From positions 1-44,567 of the forward strand of contig CAZVUN010000007.1 of NCBI GenBank assembly GCA_964629975.1: DNA of 44,567 nt, in the 5' to 3' direction. The translations under genes were made by a program, and so were the position numbers. This DNA is from G020354085 sp964629975. GTDB taxonomy: Bacteria; Pseudomonadota; Gammaproteobacteria; Acidiferrobacterales; Sulfurifustaceae. Shown here piece by piece: positions 14,739 to 28,015 of this stretch; within the stretch, counting starts at the first letter, position 1; each line of letters opens with the position of its first letter. The notes below the pieces were generated by a model, which had not been told where the DNA came from, did not search any database, and saw only the letters and a program-made list of their open reading frames with translations.

Positions 14739-15809
14739 ATGACCGTCCTCAGCCACCGCGCAGAGCTTCTGCTCCGAACCCTGATCGAGCGTTACATCGC
14801 CGATGGCCAGCCCGTCGGCTCGCGCACGCTGGCGCGCCAGGCCGGGCTCGACCTGTCGCCGGCGACCATCCGCAACGTCATGGCGGATCTCGAGGAGCTG
14901 GGGCTCATCCGCGCGCCGCACACCTCGGCGGGGCGCGTGCCAACCGAAAAGGGCTACCGGGTGTTCGTCGACACGCTGCTCAAGGTCAAGCCGCTCGATT
15001 CGAGCGAGGTCAGCAAGCTCAAGACCGAGTTGCAGGGCACCCAGGATCCGCAGCAGCTCATCGCCTGCGCCTCGCACATGCTCTCCGAGGTGAGCCACCT
15101 GGCCGGTCTGGTGATGCTGCCGCGGCGCGACGATCTGAAGGCGTTTCGCCACATCGATTTCGTGCAGCTGTCCGCCGGCCGCCTCCTGGTCATCATCGTG
15201 ACGCAGGACGGACAGGTGCATAACCGCATCCTCACGACCGACCGTGACTACGCGCCGGCGGAGCTCACGCGCGCGGCCAATTACTTCAACGACACCTTCA
15301 GCGGCATGCCGCTCGCGGACGTCAAGCGCGCACTGGTCGCGGAGATGCAGCAGACCAGCGCCGACATGCAGCGCGTGATGCAGCTCGCCGTGTCCATGGC
15401 CGCGCAGGCCTTCGCCGCGGAGCGCGACGACGCCGATGAGCTGGTGGTGAGCGGGGAGTCGAACCTGATGGATTTTCCCGAGCTCGGCGACGTGCGCATC
15501 CTGCGCCGGCTGTTCGACGCCTTCAACACCAAGCGCGACCTGCTGCAACTGCTCGATCAAAGCGCGCAGGCCGGCGGCGTGAAGATCTTCATCGGCTCCG
15601 AGTCGGGCTACGCGCCGCTCGCCGACTGCAGCCTGGTGACCGCCCCCTACAGCATCGAGGGGCAGGTCGTCGGCACCCTCGGGGTCGTCGGTCCGACCCG
15701 CATCGCCTACGAACACGTCATTCCGGTCGTCGATATCACCGCGCGGCTGCTGTCGAGTGCCTTGAGCCTCACCGAGCGCGGCGGACGGCTTGAAAGTCCC
15801 GGGCACTAG
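14739..15809 (+). CDS. hrcA: Heat-inducible transcription repressor HrcA
   Basis: HrcA represses heat-shock genes by binding CIRCE sites and depends on GroEL for folding. The 356-residue product has the N-terminal winged helix (LLLRTLIERYIADGQPVGSRTLAR, LSPATIRNVMADLEELGLI, HTSAGRVPTEKGYRVFVD) and the C-terminal effector/dimer region (YNDTF-like NYFNDTFSG, GPTRIAYEHVIPVVDITARLLS). The gene starts the hrcA-grpE-dnaK-dnaJ cluster. A CIRCE-like dyad precedes it. Enteric bacteria lack hrcA, so its presence helps place the organism. Confidence 0.97.
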   Translation: MTVLSHRAELLLRTLIERYIADGQPVGSRTLARQAGLDLSPATIRNVMADLEELGLIRAPHTSAGRVPTEKGYRVFVDTLLKVKPLDSSEVSKLKTELQGTQDPQQLIACASHMLSEVSHLAGLVMLPRRDDLKAFRHIDFVQLSAGRLLVIIVTQDGQVHNRILTTDRDYAPAELTRAANYFNDTFSGMPLADVKRALVAEMQQTSADMQRVMQLAVSMAAQAFAAERDDADELVVSGESNLMDFPELGDVRILRRLFDAFNTKRDLLQLLDQSAQAGGVKIFIGSESGYAPLADCSLVTAPYSIEGQVVGTLGVVGPTRIAYEHVIPVVDITARLLSSALSLTERGGRLESPGH

Positions 15810-15817
15810 CCCTATCT
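15789..15817 (+). promoter_or_regulatory. Sigma-32 heat-shock promoter for grpE
   Basis: CTTGAAA (15789-15795), a 14-base spacer, CCCTATCT (15810-15817). The -35 is a perfect match to the sigma-32 consensus and the -10 differs from CCCCATTT at two bases. The -35 lies within the final codons of hrcA. It would yield a leader of about 35 bases before grpE. Confidence 0.75.
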
Positions 15818-15858
15818 CTGCGGTTGATTTCCCCACGGGTAATGGAGTCTCTGCGCCC

Positions 15859-16476
15859 ATGAGCCAGAACCAGGAAGAAGTGCCTGCCGCCAGCACCGCG
15901 GCACCGCAGGGTGAGGCGGCGCCGGCCAGCGCCCCGGAGTCATCGCCGGCCGCGGAGGTGGCGCAGCTCAAGGCCGAGCTCGCGGCGGCACGCGCCCAGG
16001 CGAGCGAGAACCAGGACAAGTTCCTGCGCGCCATGGCGGAGGCCGACAACGTGCGCCGCCGCGCCGAGCAGGACGCCGCCAGCGCGCGCAAGTACGCGGT
16101 CGAGCGTTTCGCCACGGAACTGCTGCCGGTGCGCGACAGCCTCGAGCTCGCGCGCACCGTCGATATCCAGGCCGACAGCGCGCTCGCGGTGCAGAAGATG
16201 CACGAAGGGCTGGATCTCACCCTCAAGCTGATGGACGCGGCGCTGCAAAAGTTCGGCGTCAGCGTGATCGACCCGCGCGGCGAGAAATTCGATCCCACCC
16301 GGCATCAGGCGATCAGCATGGTGGAGTCTGTCGAGGTGCCGGCCAACCACGTGCTGAGCGTAGTGCAGAAGGGTTTTACCCTGCACGACCGGGTACTGCG
16401 CCCGGCGATGGTGGTCGTGGCCAAGGCGCCCGCCTCCGGCGCCGTGGCCGCCCCGGCCGCGGGCGAAAACCCTTGA
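15859..16476 (+). CDS. grpE: Nucleotide exchange factor GrpE
   Basis: GrpE releases ADP from DnaK. The 205-residue product has an acidic/Ala-rich disordered head, the long dimeric helix (ENQDKFLRAMAEADNVRRRAEQD), and the C-terminal beta domain (FGVSVIDPRGEKFDPTRHQAI, VLSVVQKGFTLHDRVLRPAMVVVAK), the hallmark of the family. ATG 15859 was chosen over the upstream open frame because GGAG sits 11 bases before it and the sigma-32 promoter ends upstream of it. The stop codon is inside the -35 of the dnaK promoter. Confidence 0.96.
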   Translation: MSQNQEEVPAASTAAPQGEAAPASAPESSPAAEVAQLKAELAAARAQASENQDKFLRAMAEADNVRRRAEQDAASARKYAVERFATELLPVRDSLELARTVDIQADSALAVQKMHEGLDLTLKLMDAALQKFGVSVIDPRGEKFDPTRHQAISMVESVEVPANHVLSVVQKGFTLHDRVLRPAMVVVAKAPASGAVAAPAAGENP

Positions 16477-16498
16477 AAACCCGGGTCCTACCCCCATT
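16472..16498 (+). promoter_or_regulatory. Sigma-32 heat-shock promoter for dnaK
   Basis: CTTGAAA (16472-16478), 13-base spacer, CCCCATT (16492-16498). Both boxes match the sigma-32 consensus exactly. The TGA of grpE forms part of the -35. Transcription would start near 16505, about 43 bases before the dnaK ATG. Confidence 0.9.
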
Positions 16499-16547
16499 CC
16501 TGAATCCACACAGCGGTTAACAACCCTAACTTCTCGAGGTTTGCGCA

Positions 16548-18488
<1,941 letters not shown>

Positions 18489-18512
18489 CGCCCCGGCAAC
18501 AAGCAACGGCCG

Positions 18513-18557
18513 CGAAGGCACAGAGGCGTCGATGTCGATTGACCCCTGTGCCTTTCG
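18513..18557 (+). other. Hairpin between dnaK and dnaJ
   Basis: CGAAGGCACAG (18513-18523) pairs with CTGTGCCTTTCG (18546-18557) with a single bulged base, around a 22-base loop. The bases after it (TGTTTAATG) are only mildly T-rich. It lies 25 bases after the dnaK stop and 39 before dnaJ. It may act as a partial terminator or mRNA stabiliser that lowers dnaJ relative to dnaK; this is inference. Confidence 0.6.
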
Positions 18558-18596
18558 TGTTTAATGTCCGCGCGATTTTCGCAACCGCACCGATCG

Positions 18597-19733
18597 ATGG
18601 CGAAGCGAGACTACTACGAAACACTGGGTGTCGCGCGCAACGCGTCCGAGGCCGACATCAAGAAGGCCTATCGGCGCCTCGCCATGAAGTATCACCCCGA
18701 CCGCAACCCGGGTGACAAGGGCGCCGAGGCCAAGTTCAAGGAGGCCAAAGAGGCCTACGAGATCCTGTCCGACGCGCAGAAGCGCGCCGCCTACGACCAG
18801 TTCGGTCACGCCGGTGTCGATCCGTCCGCGGCCGCCGGGGCCGGCGGCTTCTACGGTGCGGGCGCCGGCGCTGCCAGCTTCGCCGACATCTTCGGCGATG
18901 TGTTTGGCGACATCTTCGGGGCCGGCCGCGCGCGCGGCGGCAGCCAGGCGTACCGCGGCGCGGATCTGCGCTATTCGCTGGAGCTCTCGCTCGAGGACGC
19001 GGTCAAGGGCACCGAGGTGCGCATCCGCGTGCCGTCGCTCGAGACCTGCGGCACGTGCAAGGGCAGCGGCGCCCGGCCCGGTACCTCGCCCACGGTGTGT
19101 CGCACCTGCGGCGGGCACGGGCAGGTGCGCATGCAGCAGGGATTCTTTTCGATCCAGCAGACCTGTCCGAACTGCCGCGGGCAGGGCAAGGTCGTGACCG
19201 ATGCCTGCCCCGACTGTCGCGGCGCCGGGCGCGTGCAGCAGACCAAGACCCTGTCGGTGAAGGTCCCGGCCGGTGTCGATGAGGGCGACCAGATCCGCCT
19301 CGGTGGCGAAGGCGAGGCCGGCGAGAACGGTGGTCCGCCCGGGGATCTGTACGTGCAGGTGCGCCTGAAGCCCCATCCGGTGTTCAAGCGCGAGCACGAC
19401 GATCTGTACTGCGAGGTCCCGGTAAGCTTTGCGATTGCCGCCCTCGGCGGCGACGTCGATGTCCCGACGCTCGAGGGTCGCGCCAGCATAAAGATCCCGC
19501 CGGGCACGCAGAGCGAGAAGCTGTTCCGCCTGCGCGGCAAGGGCGTGCGCAACGTGCGCAGCGGCGCGATCGGCGACCTGTACTGCAAGGTCAGCATCGA
19601 GACGCCGGTCAATCTCACCGCGCAGCAGGAGAAGCTGCTGCGCGAGTTCGATGCGTCGCTGCGCGCCGGCGGCGCCAAGCACAGCCCGCGCGAATCGTCC
19701 TGGCTCGACCGGCTCAAGGCGGTGTTCAAGTAG
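18597..19733 (+). CDS. dnaJ: Chaperone DnaJ (Hsp40)
   Basis: Co-chaperone that delivers substrates to DnaK and stimulates its ATPase. The 378-residue product has the J-domain with HPD (MKYHPDRNPGD, residues about 27-37), the Gly/Ala-Phe linker (GGFYGAGAGAASFADIFGDVFGDIFG), four CxxCxGxG-type zinc motifs (CGTCKGSGA, CRTCGGHG, CPNCRGQG, CPDCRGAG) and the C-terminal substrate domains. MAKRDYYETLGV at 18597 is the family start; an in-frame ATG at 18564 is less likely. Confidence 0.98.
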   Translation: MAKRDYYETLGVARNASEADIKKAYRRLAMKYHPDRNPGDKGAEAKFKEAKEAYEILSDAQKRAAYDQFGHAGVDPSAAAGAGGFYGAGAGAASFADIFGDVFGDIFGAGRARGGSQAYRGADLRYSLELSLEDAVKGTEVRIRVPSLETCGTCKGSGARPGTSPTVCRTCGGHGQVRMQQGFFSIQQTCPNCRGQGKVVTDACPDCRGAGRVQQTKTLSVKVPAGVDEGDQIRLGGEGEAGENGGPPGDLYVQVRLKPHPVFKREHDDLYCEVPVSFAIAALGGDVDVPTLEGRASIKIPPGTQSEKLFRLRGKGVRNVRSGAIGDLYCKVSIETPVNLTAQQEKLLREFDASLRAGGAKHSPRESSWLDRLKAVFK

Positions 19734-19846
19734 GCGCACCGCGTCACGCACGCACAGCGCGGCGCGTGAGGCGCCCCCCCGATTCGTTGACCGGTCGCGG
19801 CGCGCGCTGTTAAATGCCGCATGCACTCACACGGTCGACCAGCACC

Positions 19847-20644
19847 ATGATCAACGTCGCGATTGCCGGGGCGGGCGGGCGCATGGGGCGCGCGCTCATC
19901 GATGCCATCACCCGCGCCGAAGGCGTGCGGCTTGCCGGGGCGCTCGAGCGCGCCGGCTCGACCGCGATCGGCGCCGACGCCGGCGAGCTCGCCGGTGTTG
20001 GCAGGCTCGGCATCGCGGTGACGGACGATCTTGCGGGCATGGGCTTTGACGTGCTCGTCGATTTCACCAACCCTCCCGCCACGCTCGCGCACCTCGCGCA
20101 TTGTCGCGCGGCCGGTCGCAAGCTCGTGATCGGCACGACCGGTTTCGATGACGCGGCCAAGAGCCAGATCGCAGCGGCGGCGCGCGACATCGCCATCGTG
20201 TTCGCGCCCAACATGAGTGTCGGCGTGAATCTGTGCTTCAAGCTGCTCGACCTGGCCGCGCGGGTGCTGGGCGAGGGTGTGGACATCGAGGTGATCGAGG
20301 CCCATCACCGCTACAAGGCCGATGCCCCGTCGGGCACGGCGTTGCGCATGGGCGAGGTGGTGGCCAAGGCGCTCGGGCGCGACCTCAAGCAGGTCGGCGT
20401 GCACGGCCGCCACGGGCTGACCGGCGAGCGCGCGCGCGAGGCGATCGGCTTTTCCGTCATCCGTGCCGGTGACATCGTCGGCGAGCACACCGTGCTGTTC
20501 GCCGGCGGCGGCGAGCGCGTGGAGATCACGCACAAGGCCGAATCGCGTGCCACCTTTGCCTTTGGGGCGCTGCGCGCCGCGCGCTGGCTGGCCGACCGGC
20601 CGAGCGGTCTGTACGACATGCAGGACGTGCTCGGCCTGCGCTAG
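19847..20644 (+). CDS. dapB: 4-hydroxy-tetrahydrodipicolinate reductase
   Basis: Lysine/diaminopimelate pathway enzyme that reduces hydroxy-tetrahydrodipicolinate with NAD(P)H. The 265-residue product has the Rossmann opening VAIAGAGGRMGRALIDAI, DFTNPPATLAHL, IGTTGFDD, APNMSVGVN and the signature EAHHRYKADAPSGTAL, with its catalytic His and Lys. MINVAIAGAGG at 19847 was preferred to an upstream in-frame ATG at 19814. dnaJ-dapB-carA is a common gammaproteobacterial order; here a chemoreceptor pair stands between dapB and carA. Confidence 0.98.
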   Translation: MINVAIAGAGGRMGRALIDAITRAEGVRLAGALERAGSTAIGADAGELAGVGRLGIAVTDDLAGMGFDVLVDFTNPPATLAHLAHCRAAGRKLVIGTTGFDDAAKSQIAAAARDIAIVFAPNMSVGVNLCFKLLDLAARVLGEGVDIEVIEAHHRYKADAPSGTALRMGEVVAKALGRDLKQVGVHGRHGLTGERAREAIGFSVIRAGDIVGEHTVLFAGGGERVEITHKAESRATFAFGALRAARWLADRPSGLYDMQDVLGLR

Positions 20645-20748
20645 GCGGGCGCCCGCCTCGCGCGCACGCGGTCTGCGCGTGGCGTCGCGCCCGAGGTGCG
20701 CAGCAGGCAGGCTCCCCAGCGACGCGGGCCGCTTACCGGGCGGTCCGC
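20643..20748. other. Two hairpins in the dapB/chemoreceptor convergent gap
   Basis: AGGCGGGCGCCCGCCT (20643-20658) is a perfect 16-base palindrome beginning in the dapB stop codon. GCGGGCCGC (20724-20732) pairs with GCGGTCCGC (20740-20748) around a 7-base loop. Neither has a T-tract. Placed between convergent genes, they may serve as a bidirectional stop. Confidence 0.38.
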
Positions 20749-20773
20749 GGGCGATGAGCGAGAGGCGCGGCCG

Positions 20774-22408
20774 CTACACCTTGAATTGACGGACCAGGGT
20801 CTGCAGTTCGGAGGACAGGCGCGAGAGCTCGTCGCTGGCCGAGGCGGTCTGCTGCGCGCCGTGCGCGGACTGCTCGGCCACGTCGCGGATGGCGACGATG
20901 TTGCGGCTCATCTCCTCGGCAACACTGCTCTGTTCTTCCGCGGCACTCGCGATCTGGGTATTCATGTCGCTGATGGTGCTGACCGCCTGGGTGATCGAGC
21001 CGAGCGAGGCGCCGGCCTTGGCGGCCTGTTGCACGGATTCCTGAGCGCGCGTGCGGCCCGACTGCATGGCCTCGACCGCCTGTGCCGCACTGGCTTGCAG
21101 GCGGCGGATCATGTCCTGGATTTCCTGGGTTGATTTCTGCGTGCGCGAGGCGAGCGTGCGCACCTCGTCGGCCACGACGGCGAAGCCGCGCCCTTGATCG
21201 CCGGCGCGCGCCGCCTCGATGGCGGCGTTCAGCGCGAGCAGGTTGGTCTGCTCGGCGATGTCCTTGATCACATCGAGCACCATGCCGATGTTGCCGGTGT
21301 CGGTCTCGAGCGTGTGAATGACGCCCGCCACCTTCTCGACTTCGTTGGCGAGGTTGTCGATCGCCGCGATGGTCTGGGTCACGACCTGCTTGCCACTCAT
21401 GGCCTCCTTGGCGGCGCGCTGCGCGGCGTCGGCTGCCTGTGCCGTATTGCGCGCGACTTCCTGCACGGTCGTGGTCATCTCGGTCATGGCGCTCGCCACC
21501 TGGTCGGTCTCGGACTGCTGGCGCTTGGCGCCCTCGCTGGCCTGCACCGTGATGGCCGACATCTCCTCGGCGGCAGAGGCGAGCTGCGCGGTCGAGGCCG
21601 TCACCCGGCCGATGATGCCGTGCAACTGATCGAGCATGGCCTTGATCGCGATGAGCAGCTGCACGGTCTCGCACTTGGCGTTCCTGTCCGGATCGAGCTT
21701 GACCGTGAGGTCGCCTTCGGCCACGCGCTTGGCGACCTCCACCGCCTTGCCAAGGGGGCCGGTGATGCTGCGCGTGATGATCAGCGAGATCACAGCCACC
21801 ACGACGAACGCCAGTGCGGCGATGACGATCATCATCACCACGCCCGCCCGGTAAGCGGCCTGGGCGTGATCGGCGGATTGCCGGGAACCGTCCTCGAGGT
21901 ACTTGCGCATGTCGTCGAGGGCGGCCACCAGCCTGAGCTGCAGGTCGCGTACCTCACCCCGCACCAGGTCCGCGGCCTTCTTGTGCTCATCGGCCAGCGA
22001 GGCGTCCATGACCCGTTCGGTCGCGGCCTGGACCGCGCCCTCGGCGTCCTTGATCTTGGCCAGATGCTGCTTGCCGGACTCATCGACCAATTTCGCGAGT
22101 TCGTCGGCGGCCGCGTGGTAGTTCTTGCGCGCCTCCTTGGCGAGCTTCAGTTCCTTTCTCTTGAACGACAGGTCCTCCTGCATGACCACGTCGCGCAGCG
22201 CCACCATCTGGAAGCGCACGGCGTCGCGCATCGTGTTGAGGAGCGTGATCTTGGCGTAGTCCTGATTGACGATGCGGTCGAGGTCGGTTTGCAGGGCGCT
22301 CATGCGCTGCAGGCCCACCAGCGACAGCACCGTCATGAACAGGAGCACCAGACCGAAACCCGCACCGAGGCGGGTTCCCACCGTCATCTTCGCGCACAGC
22401 TCATTCAT
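20774..22408 (-). CDS. Methyl-accepting chemotaxis protein
   Basis: A 544-residue transmembrane chemoreceptor: TM1 near residues 12-32, a periplasmic four-helix-bundle-like sensor (about 33-188), TM2 (VVMMIVIAALAFVVVAVISLIITRS), a HAMP domain beginning ITGPLGKAVEVAKRVAEGDL, and a long signalling domain whose hairpin tip reads GRGFAVVADEVRTLASRTQKS. It ends LVRQFKV and lacks the CheR-docking NWETF-type pentapeptide. ATG 22408 has GAGG 8 bases upstream; ATG 22420 is an alternative. The gene follows the Cache-like protein by 78 bases on the same strand, suggesting they work together. Confidence 0.95.
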   Translation of the reverse strand: MNELCAKMTVGTRLGAGFGLVLLFMTVLSLVGLQRMSALQTDLDRIVNQDYAKITLLNTMRDAVRFQMVALRDVVMQEDLSFKRKELKLAKEARKNYHAAADELAKLVDESGKQHLAKIKDAEGAVQAATERVMDASLADEHKKAADLVRGEVRDLQLRLVAALDDMRKYLEDGSRQSADHAQAAYRAGVVMMIVIAALAFVVVAVISLIITRSITGPLGKAVEVAKRVAEGDLTVKLDPDRNAKCETVQLLIAIKAMLDQLHGIIGRVTASTAQLASAAEEMSAITVQASEGAKRQQSETDQVASAMTEMTTTVQEVARNTAQAADAAQRAAKEAMSGKQVVTQTIAAIDNLANEVEKVAGVIHTLETDTGNIGMVLDVIKDIAEQTNLLALNAAIEAARAGDQGRGFAVVADEVRTLASRTQKSTQEIQDMIRRLQASAAQAVEAMQSGRTRAQESVQQAAKAGASLGSITQAVSTISDMNTQIASAAEEQSSVAEEMSRNIVAIRDVAEQSAHGAQQTASASDELSRLSSELQTLVRQFKV

Positions 22409-22486
22409 GGCAGGCCTCATCGTTCTGTTGGTTCTTGCGCCGAATTGCCGGACCGGCGCGACGCCGGGCCGGCAATGACGGCAGCG

Positions 22487-23050
22487 CTACTCGGCTGATA
22501 CCGCGGAGTGCAGCACGCCGATGACCTGGCCGCCGTCCTTGATCGGGGCCGAGATCTGCACGCTCTTGATCTGCGTGGTCGGATCGGGTTTGGCCTCCTT
22601 GGCCGCCCACGCCGTGCCCTTGATCGCCGCCTGGAACGGCGGGCGCGAAGATACGTTGTACAGCAGCGGCTTGTTGCTGCCGGCGACGAGATTGCCGTCC
22701 TTGTCGCGCACGTACAGCTTGTTGATGGCCTTGTCCTCTTCCCACGCCTTGACCTTGGCGCTTGCGGGATTGCTCAGGATGGCCATCACGGTGGGGTCCT
22801 TGTCGCTCATGTCTTCCCACTTGGCATTGCTGATGGCGGCGGCGCCCCGGGCGTTGGCCTCCTTGACGGCCGACACGACCGCCGGGTCGGCGGCCCACTC
22901 GGTCAGCTTGGCCTTGTACTTCTCGACCTTGCTCTGCAAGTCGGGCGGCAGGTCGGCGGCGGCGGTACCGACGACCAGGGCGGCTGCCAGGCCGATCACG
23001 ATCCGGCCGAGACCGGCGCGGGCATGCGCCGGGGTAAACAGATGCGTCAT
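22487..23050 (-). CDS. Secreted Cache-like sensor-domain protein
   Basis: A 187-residue exported protein: signal peptide (LGRIVIGLAAALVVGTAAA), a helical segment (DLQSKVEKYKAKLTEWAADPAVV), then DKAINKLYVRDKDGNLVAGSNKPLLYNVSSRPPF and a final strand set (SVQISAPIKDGGQVIGVLHSAVS). The second half looks like one PAS-like Cache/PDC fold, as in periplasmic sensor domains, but without any membrane or output domain. It may be a free ligand-binding partner for the adjacent chemoreceptor. AAAGGAG stands 7-8 bases before ATG 23050. It could be a split-off sensor; the ligand is unknown. Confidence 0.72.
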   Translation of the reverse strand: MTHLFTPAHARAGLGRIVIGLAAALVVGTAAADLPPDLQSKVEKYKAKLTEWAADPAVVSAVKEANARGAAAISNAKWEDMSDKDPTVMAILSNPASAKVKAWEEDKAINKLYVRDKDGNLVAGSNKPLLYNVSSRPPFQAAIKGTAWAAKEAKPDPTTQIKSVQISAPIKDGGQVIGVLHSAVSAE

Positions 23051-23435
23051 GGCGTCTCTCCTTTGAGCAAACGTTCACGATGAGATTGCAAACGCGGCAC
23101 ATCCGCGCCCGGGATACCGGCAGGCGCCCGGCACCGGATGCACCCGTTCAGCCGTCGTTTGCACGACCGCCCCGGCCTTGGCGGCCGCACCCGGCGTTTG
23201 CCGAGATGGACCGCGCGCCGGCGAGGCGCAGCGCAGGCGACGGAACCTGAAGCATCCGCCGAGATGCAAACCAAAGGCCAACTGCGCGCGAGCGATCGGT
23301 GCCTCCCGCAAGCGCAGGGCGCGCCTTCTCTGCCGGCCGTTCAGCGCGGCGCACCGAATGAACGCCGGCAGGGCGTCAAGAATTCGTCCGGCGTGCGCTT
23401 GCCCGCGTCGAAATGCCAGCGCCCGCGGCGGCGGT
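23051..23435. other. Gap between the Cache-like gene and the carA promoter
   Basis: About 385 bases. Open frames here are Arg/Ala/Pro-rich and overlap one another on both strands; none resembles a protein family. I saw no clear promoter for the minus-strand Cache/chemoreceptor pair; a sigma-54 and a sigma-28 match were looked for and not found. Confidence 0.4.
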
Positions 23436-23465
23436 TTGATCTGCCCGGCGCACATCCTTTACCAT
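23436..23465 (+). promoter_or_regulatory. Candidate sigma-70 promoter of carAB
   Basis: TTGATC (23436-23441) and TACCAT (23460-23465) are 18 bases apart, each with 4 of 6 consensus matches. It would give a leader of about 100 bases that includes the hairpin at 23506-23540. Confidence 0.45.
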
Positions 23466-23505
23466 TGCGTCTCAGCCCGTAGCCCCGTGAGGGCGATGCG
23501 AACCC

Positions 23506-23540
23506 AAGGCGGGAGAGGCCAGCGCGGTCTCTCCCGCCTT
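23506..23540 (+). promoter_or_regulatory. Strong hairpin in the carA leader
   Basis: A 15-bp stem with one G-U pair and a 5-base loop: AAGGCGGGAGAGGCC (23506-23520), loop AGCGC, GGTCTCTCCCGCCTT (23526-23540). An outer pairing of ATGCG (23496-23500) with CGCAT (23541-23545) can extend it across a 5-base bulge. No T-tract follows, so it is not a plain terminator. It sits 31 bases before the carA start, a fitting place for attenuation or a protein-binding site. Confidence 0.6.
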
Positions 23541-23570
23541 CGCATATCTGCGCGCAGACACCGAGGACCG

Positions 23571-24755
23571 ATGCCCGTAGCCACCGCCCTGCTAGCCCTG
23601 GAAGACGGCACCCTGTTTCCGGGGGAGTCGATCGGCAGTCCCGGCCAGTCGGTGGGGGAGGTGGTGTTCAACACCGCCATGACCGGTTACCAGGAAATCC
23701 TGTCGGACCCGTCGTACGCGCGCCAGATCGTCACGCTCACCTATCCGCACATCGGCAATGTCGGCACCAATCCCGAGGACATGGAATCGGCGCAGGTGTA
23801 TGCCGCCGGCCTGGTGATCCGCGATCTGCCCGTGCGCCTGTCGAACTGGCGCGCGGTCGAGGGCCTGCCACCGTTCCTGCGCCGTCACGGCATCGTGGCC
23901 ATCGCTGGCATCGACACACGCAAGCTCACGCGGCTGCTGCGCGAAAAGGGCGCGCAGAACGGCTGCCTGGTCGCGGTCGATAAGGGCGGCAAGATCGACA
24001 AGAAAGCCGCGCTCGCCGCCGCGCGCGCGTTCCCCGGACTCAAGGGCATGGACCTCGCCCGGGAGGTGAGCACGGCAAGCGCCTATGGCTGGGACGAGGG
24101 CGAATGGGCACTCGGGCGCGGCTATGCCAAGGCTGACGCTTCGCGTTTTCACGTCGTCGCCTATGACTTCGGCATCAAGCGCAACATCCTGCGCATGCTC
24201 GCGGCGCGCGGCTGTCGCCTCACGGTCGTGCCGGCGCAGACCCCGGCGGCGGACGTGCTGGCCATGCAGCCGGACGGGGTGTTCTTGTCCAATGGTCCGG
24301 GCGATCCGGAGCCGTGCAGCTATGCGATCGAGGCGATTCGCCGCATCTGCGCCACCGGCCTGCCGGTGTTCGGCATCTGCCTCGGCCATCAGTTGCTTGG
24401 CCTCGCCTCCGGCGCCCGCACCATCAAGATGAAGTTCGGTCACCACGGGGCCAATCACCCGGTGCTCGACATCGATTCCGGGCGCGTGATGATCACCAGC
24501 CAGAATCACGGCTTCGCCGTGGACGAGGCCGGCCTGCCGGCGACGCTGCGCGTCACGCACCGCTCGCTGTTCGACGGCTCGATCCAGGGCATCGAGCGCA
24601 CCGACGTGCCGGCGTTCTCCTTCCAGGGCCATCCCGAGGCGAGCCCCGGGCCGCACGATGTGGCGCCGTTGTTCGATCGTTTCATTGCGCTCATGGAGCG
24701 GTCCCGGCTCGCCGGTCGCGGGTCGCGGGTCAAAGAAGTCAGCGAGGCGTCCTGA
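23571..24755 (+). CDS. carA: Carbamoyl-phosphate synthase small subunit
   Basis: Glutaminase subunit that passes ammonia to CarB for carbamoyl phosphate, feeding arginine and pyrimidine synthesis. The 394-residue product has the N-terminal domain (LALEDGTLFPGESIG, GEVVFNTAMTGYQEILSDPSY) and a class I glutamine amidotransferase with the nucleophile Cys in PVFGICLGHQLLGLASGA, GHHGANHPV, SQNHGFAVD and the catalytic His-x-Glu in FQGHPEASPGPHD. GAGG lies about 6 bases before ATG 23571. carB follows after 29 bases. Confidence 0.98.
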   Translation: MPVATALLALEDGTLFPGESIGSPGQSVGEVVFNTAMTGYQEILSDPSYARQIVTLTYPHIGNVGTNPEDMESAQVYAAGLVIRDLPVRLSNWRAVEGLPPFLRRHGIVAIAGIDTRKLTRLLREKGAQNGCLVAVDKGGKIDKKAALAAARAFPGLKGMDLAREVSTASAYGWDEGEWALGRGYAKADASRFHVVAYDFGIKRNILRMLAARGCRLTVVPAQTPAADVLAMQPDGVFLSNGPGDPEPCSYAIEAIRRICATGLPVFGICLGHQLLGLASGARTIKMKFGHHGANHPVLDIDSGRVMITSQNHGFAVDEAGLPATLRVTHRSLFDGSIQGIERTDVPAFSFQGHPEASPGPHDVAPLFDRFIALMERSRLAGRGSRVKEVSEAS

Positions 24756-24784
24756 CGCAAGCCGCGACGCGAGTCCCCGTAGCC

Positions 24785-28011
<3,227 letters not shown>

Positions 28012-28015
<4 letters not shown>

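Noticed and set aside
23051..23110. Sigma-54 or sigma-28 promoter for the Cache/chemoreceptor pair
   Set aside because: A TTGCA word exists, but the GG at -24 is missing; no TAAAGTTT/GCCGATAA pattern is present.
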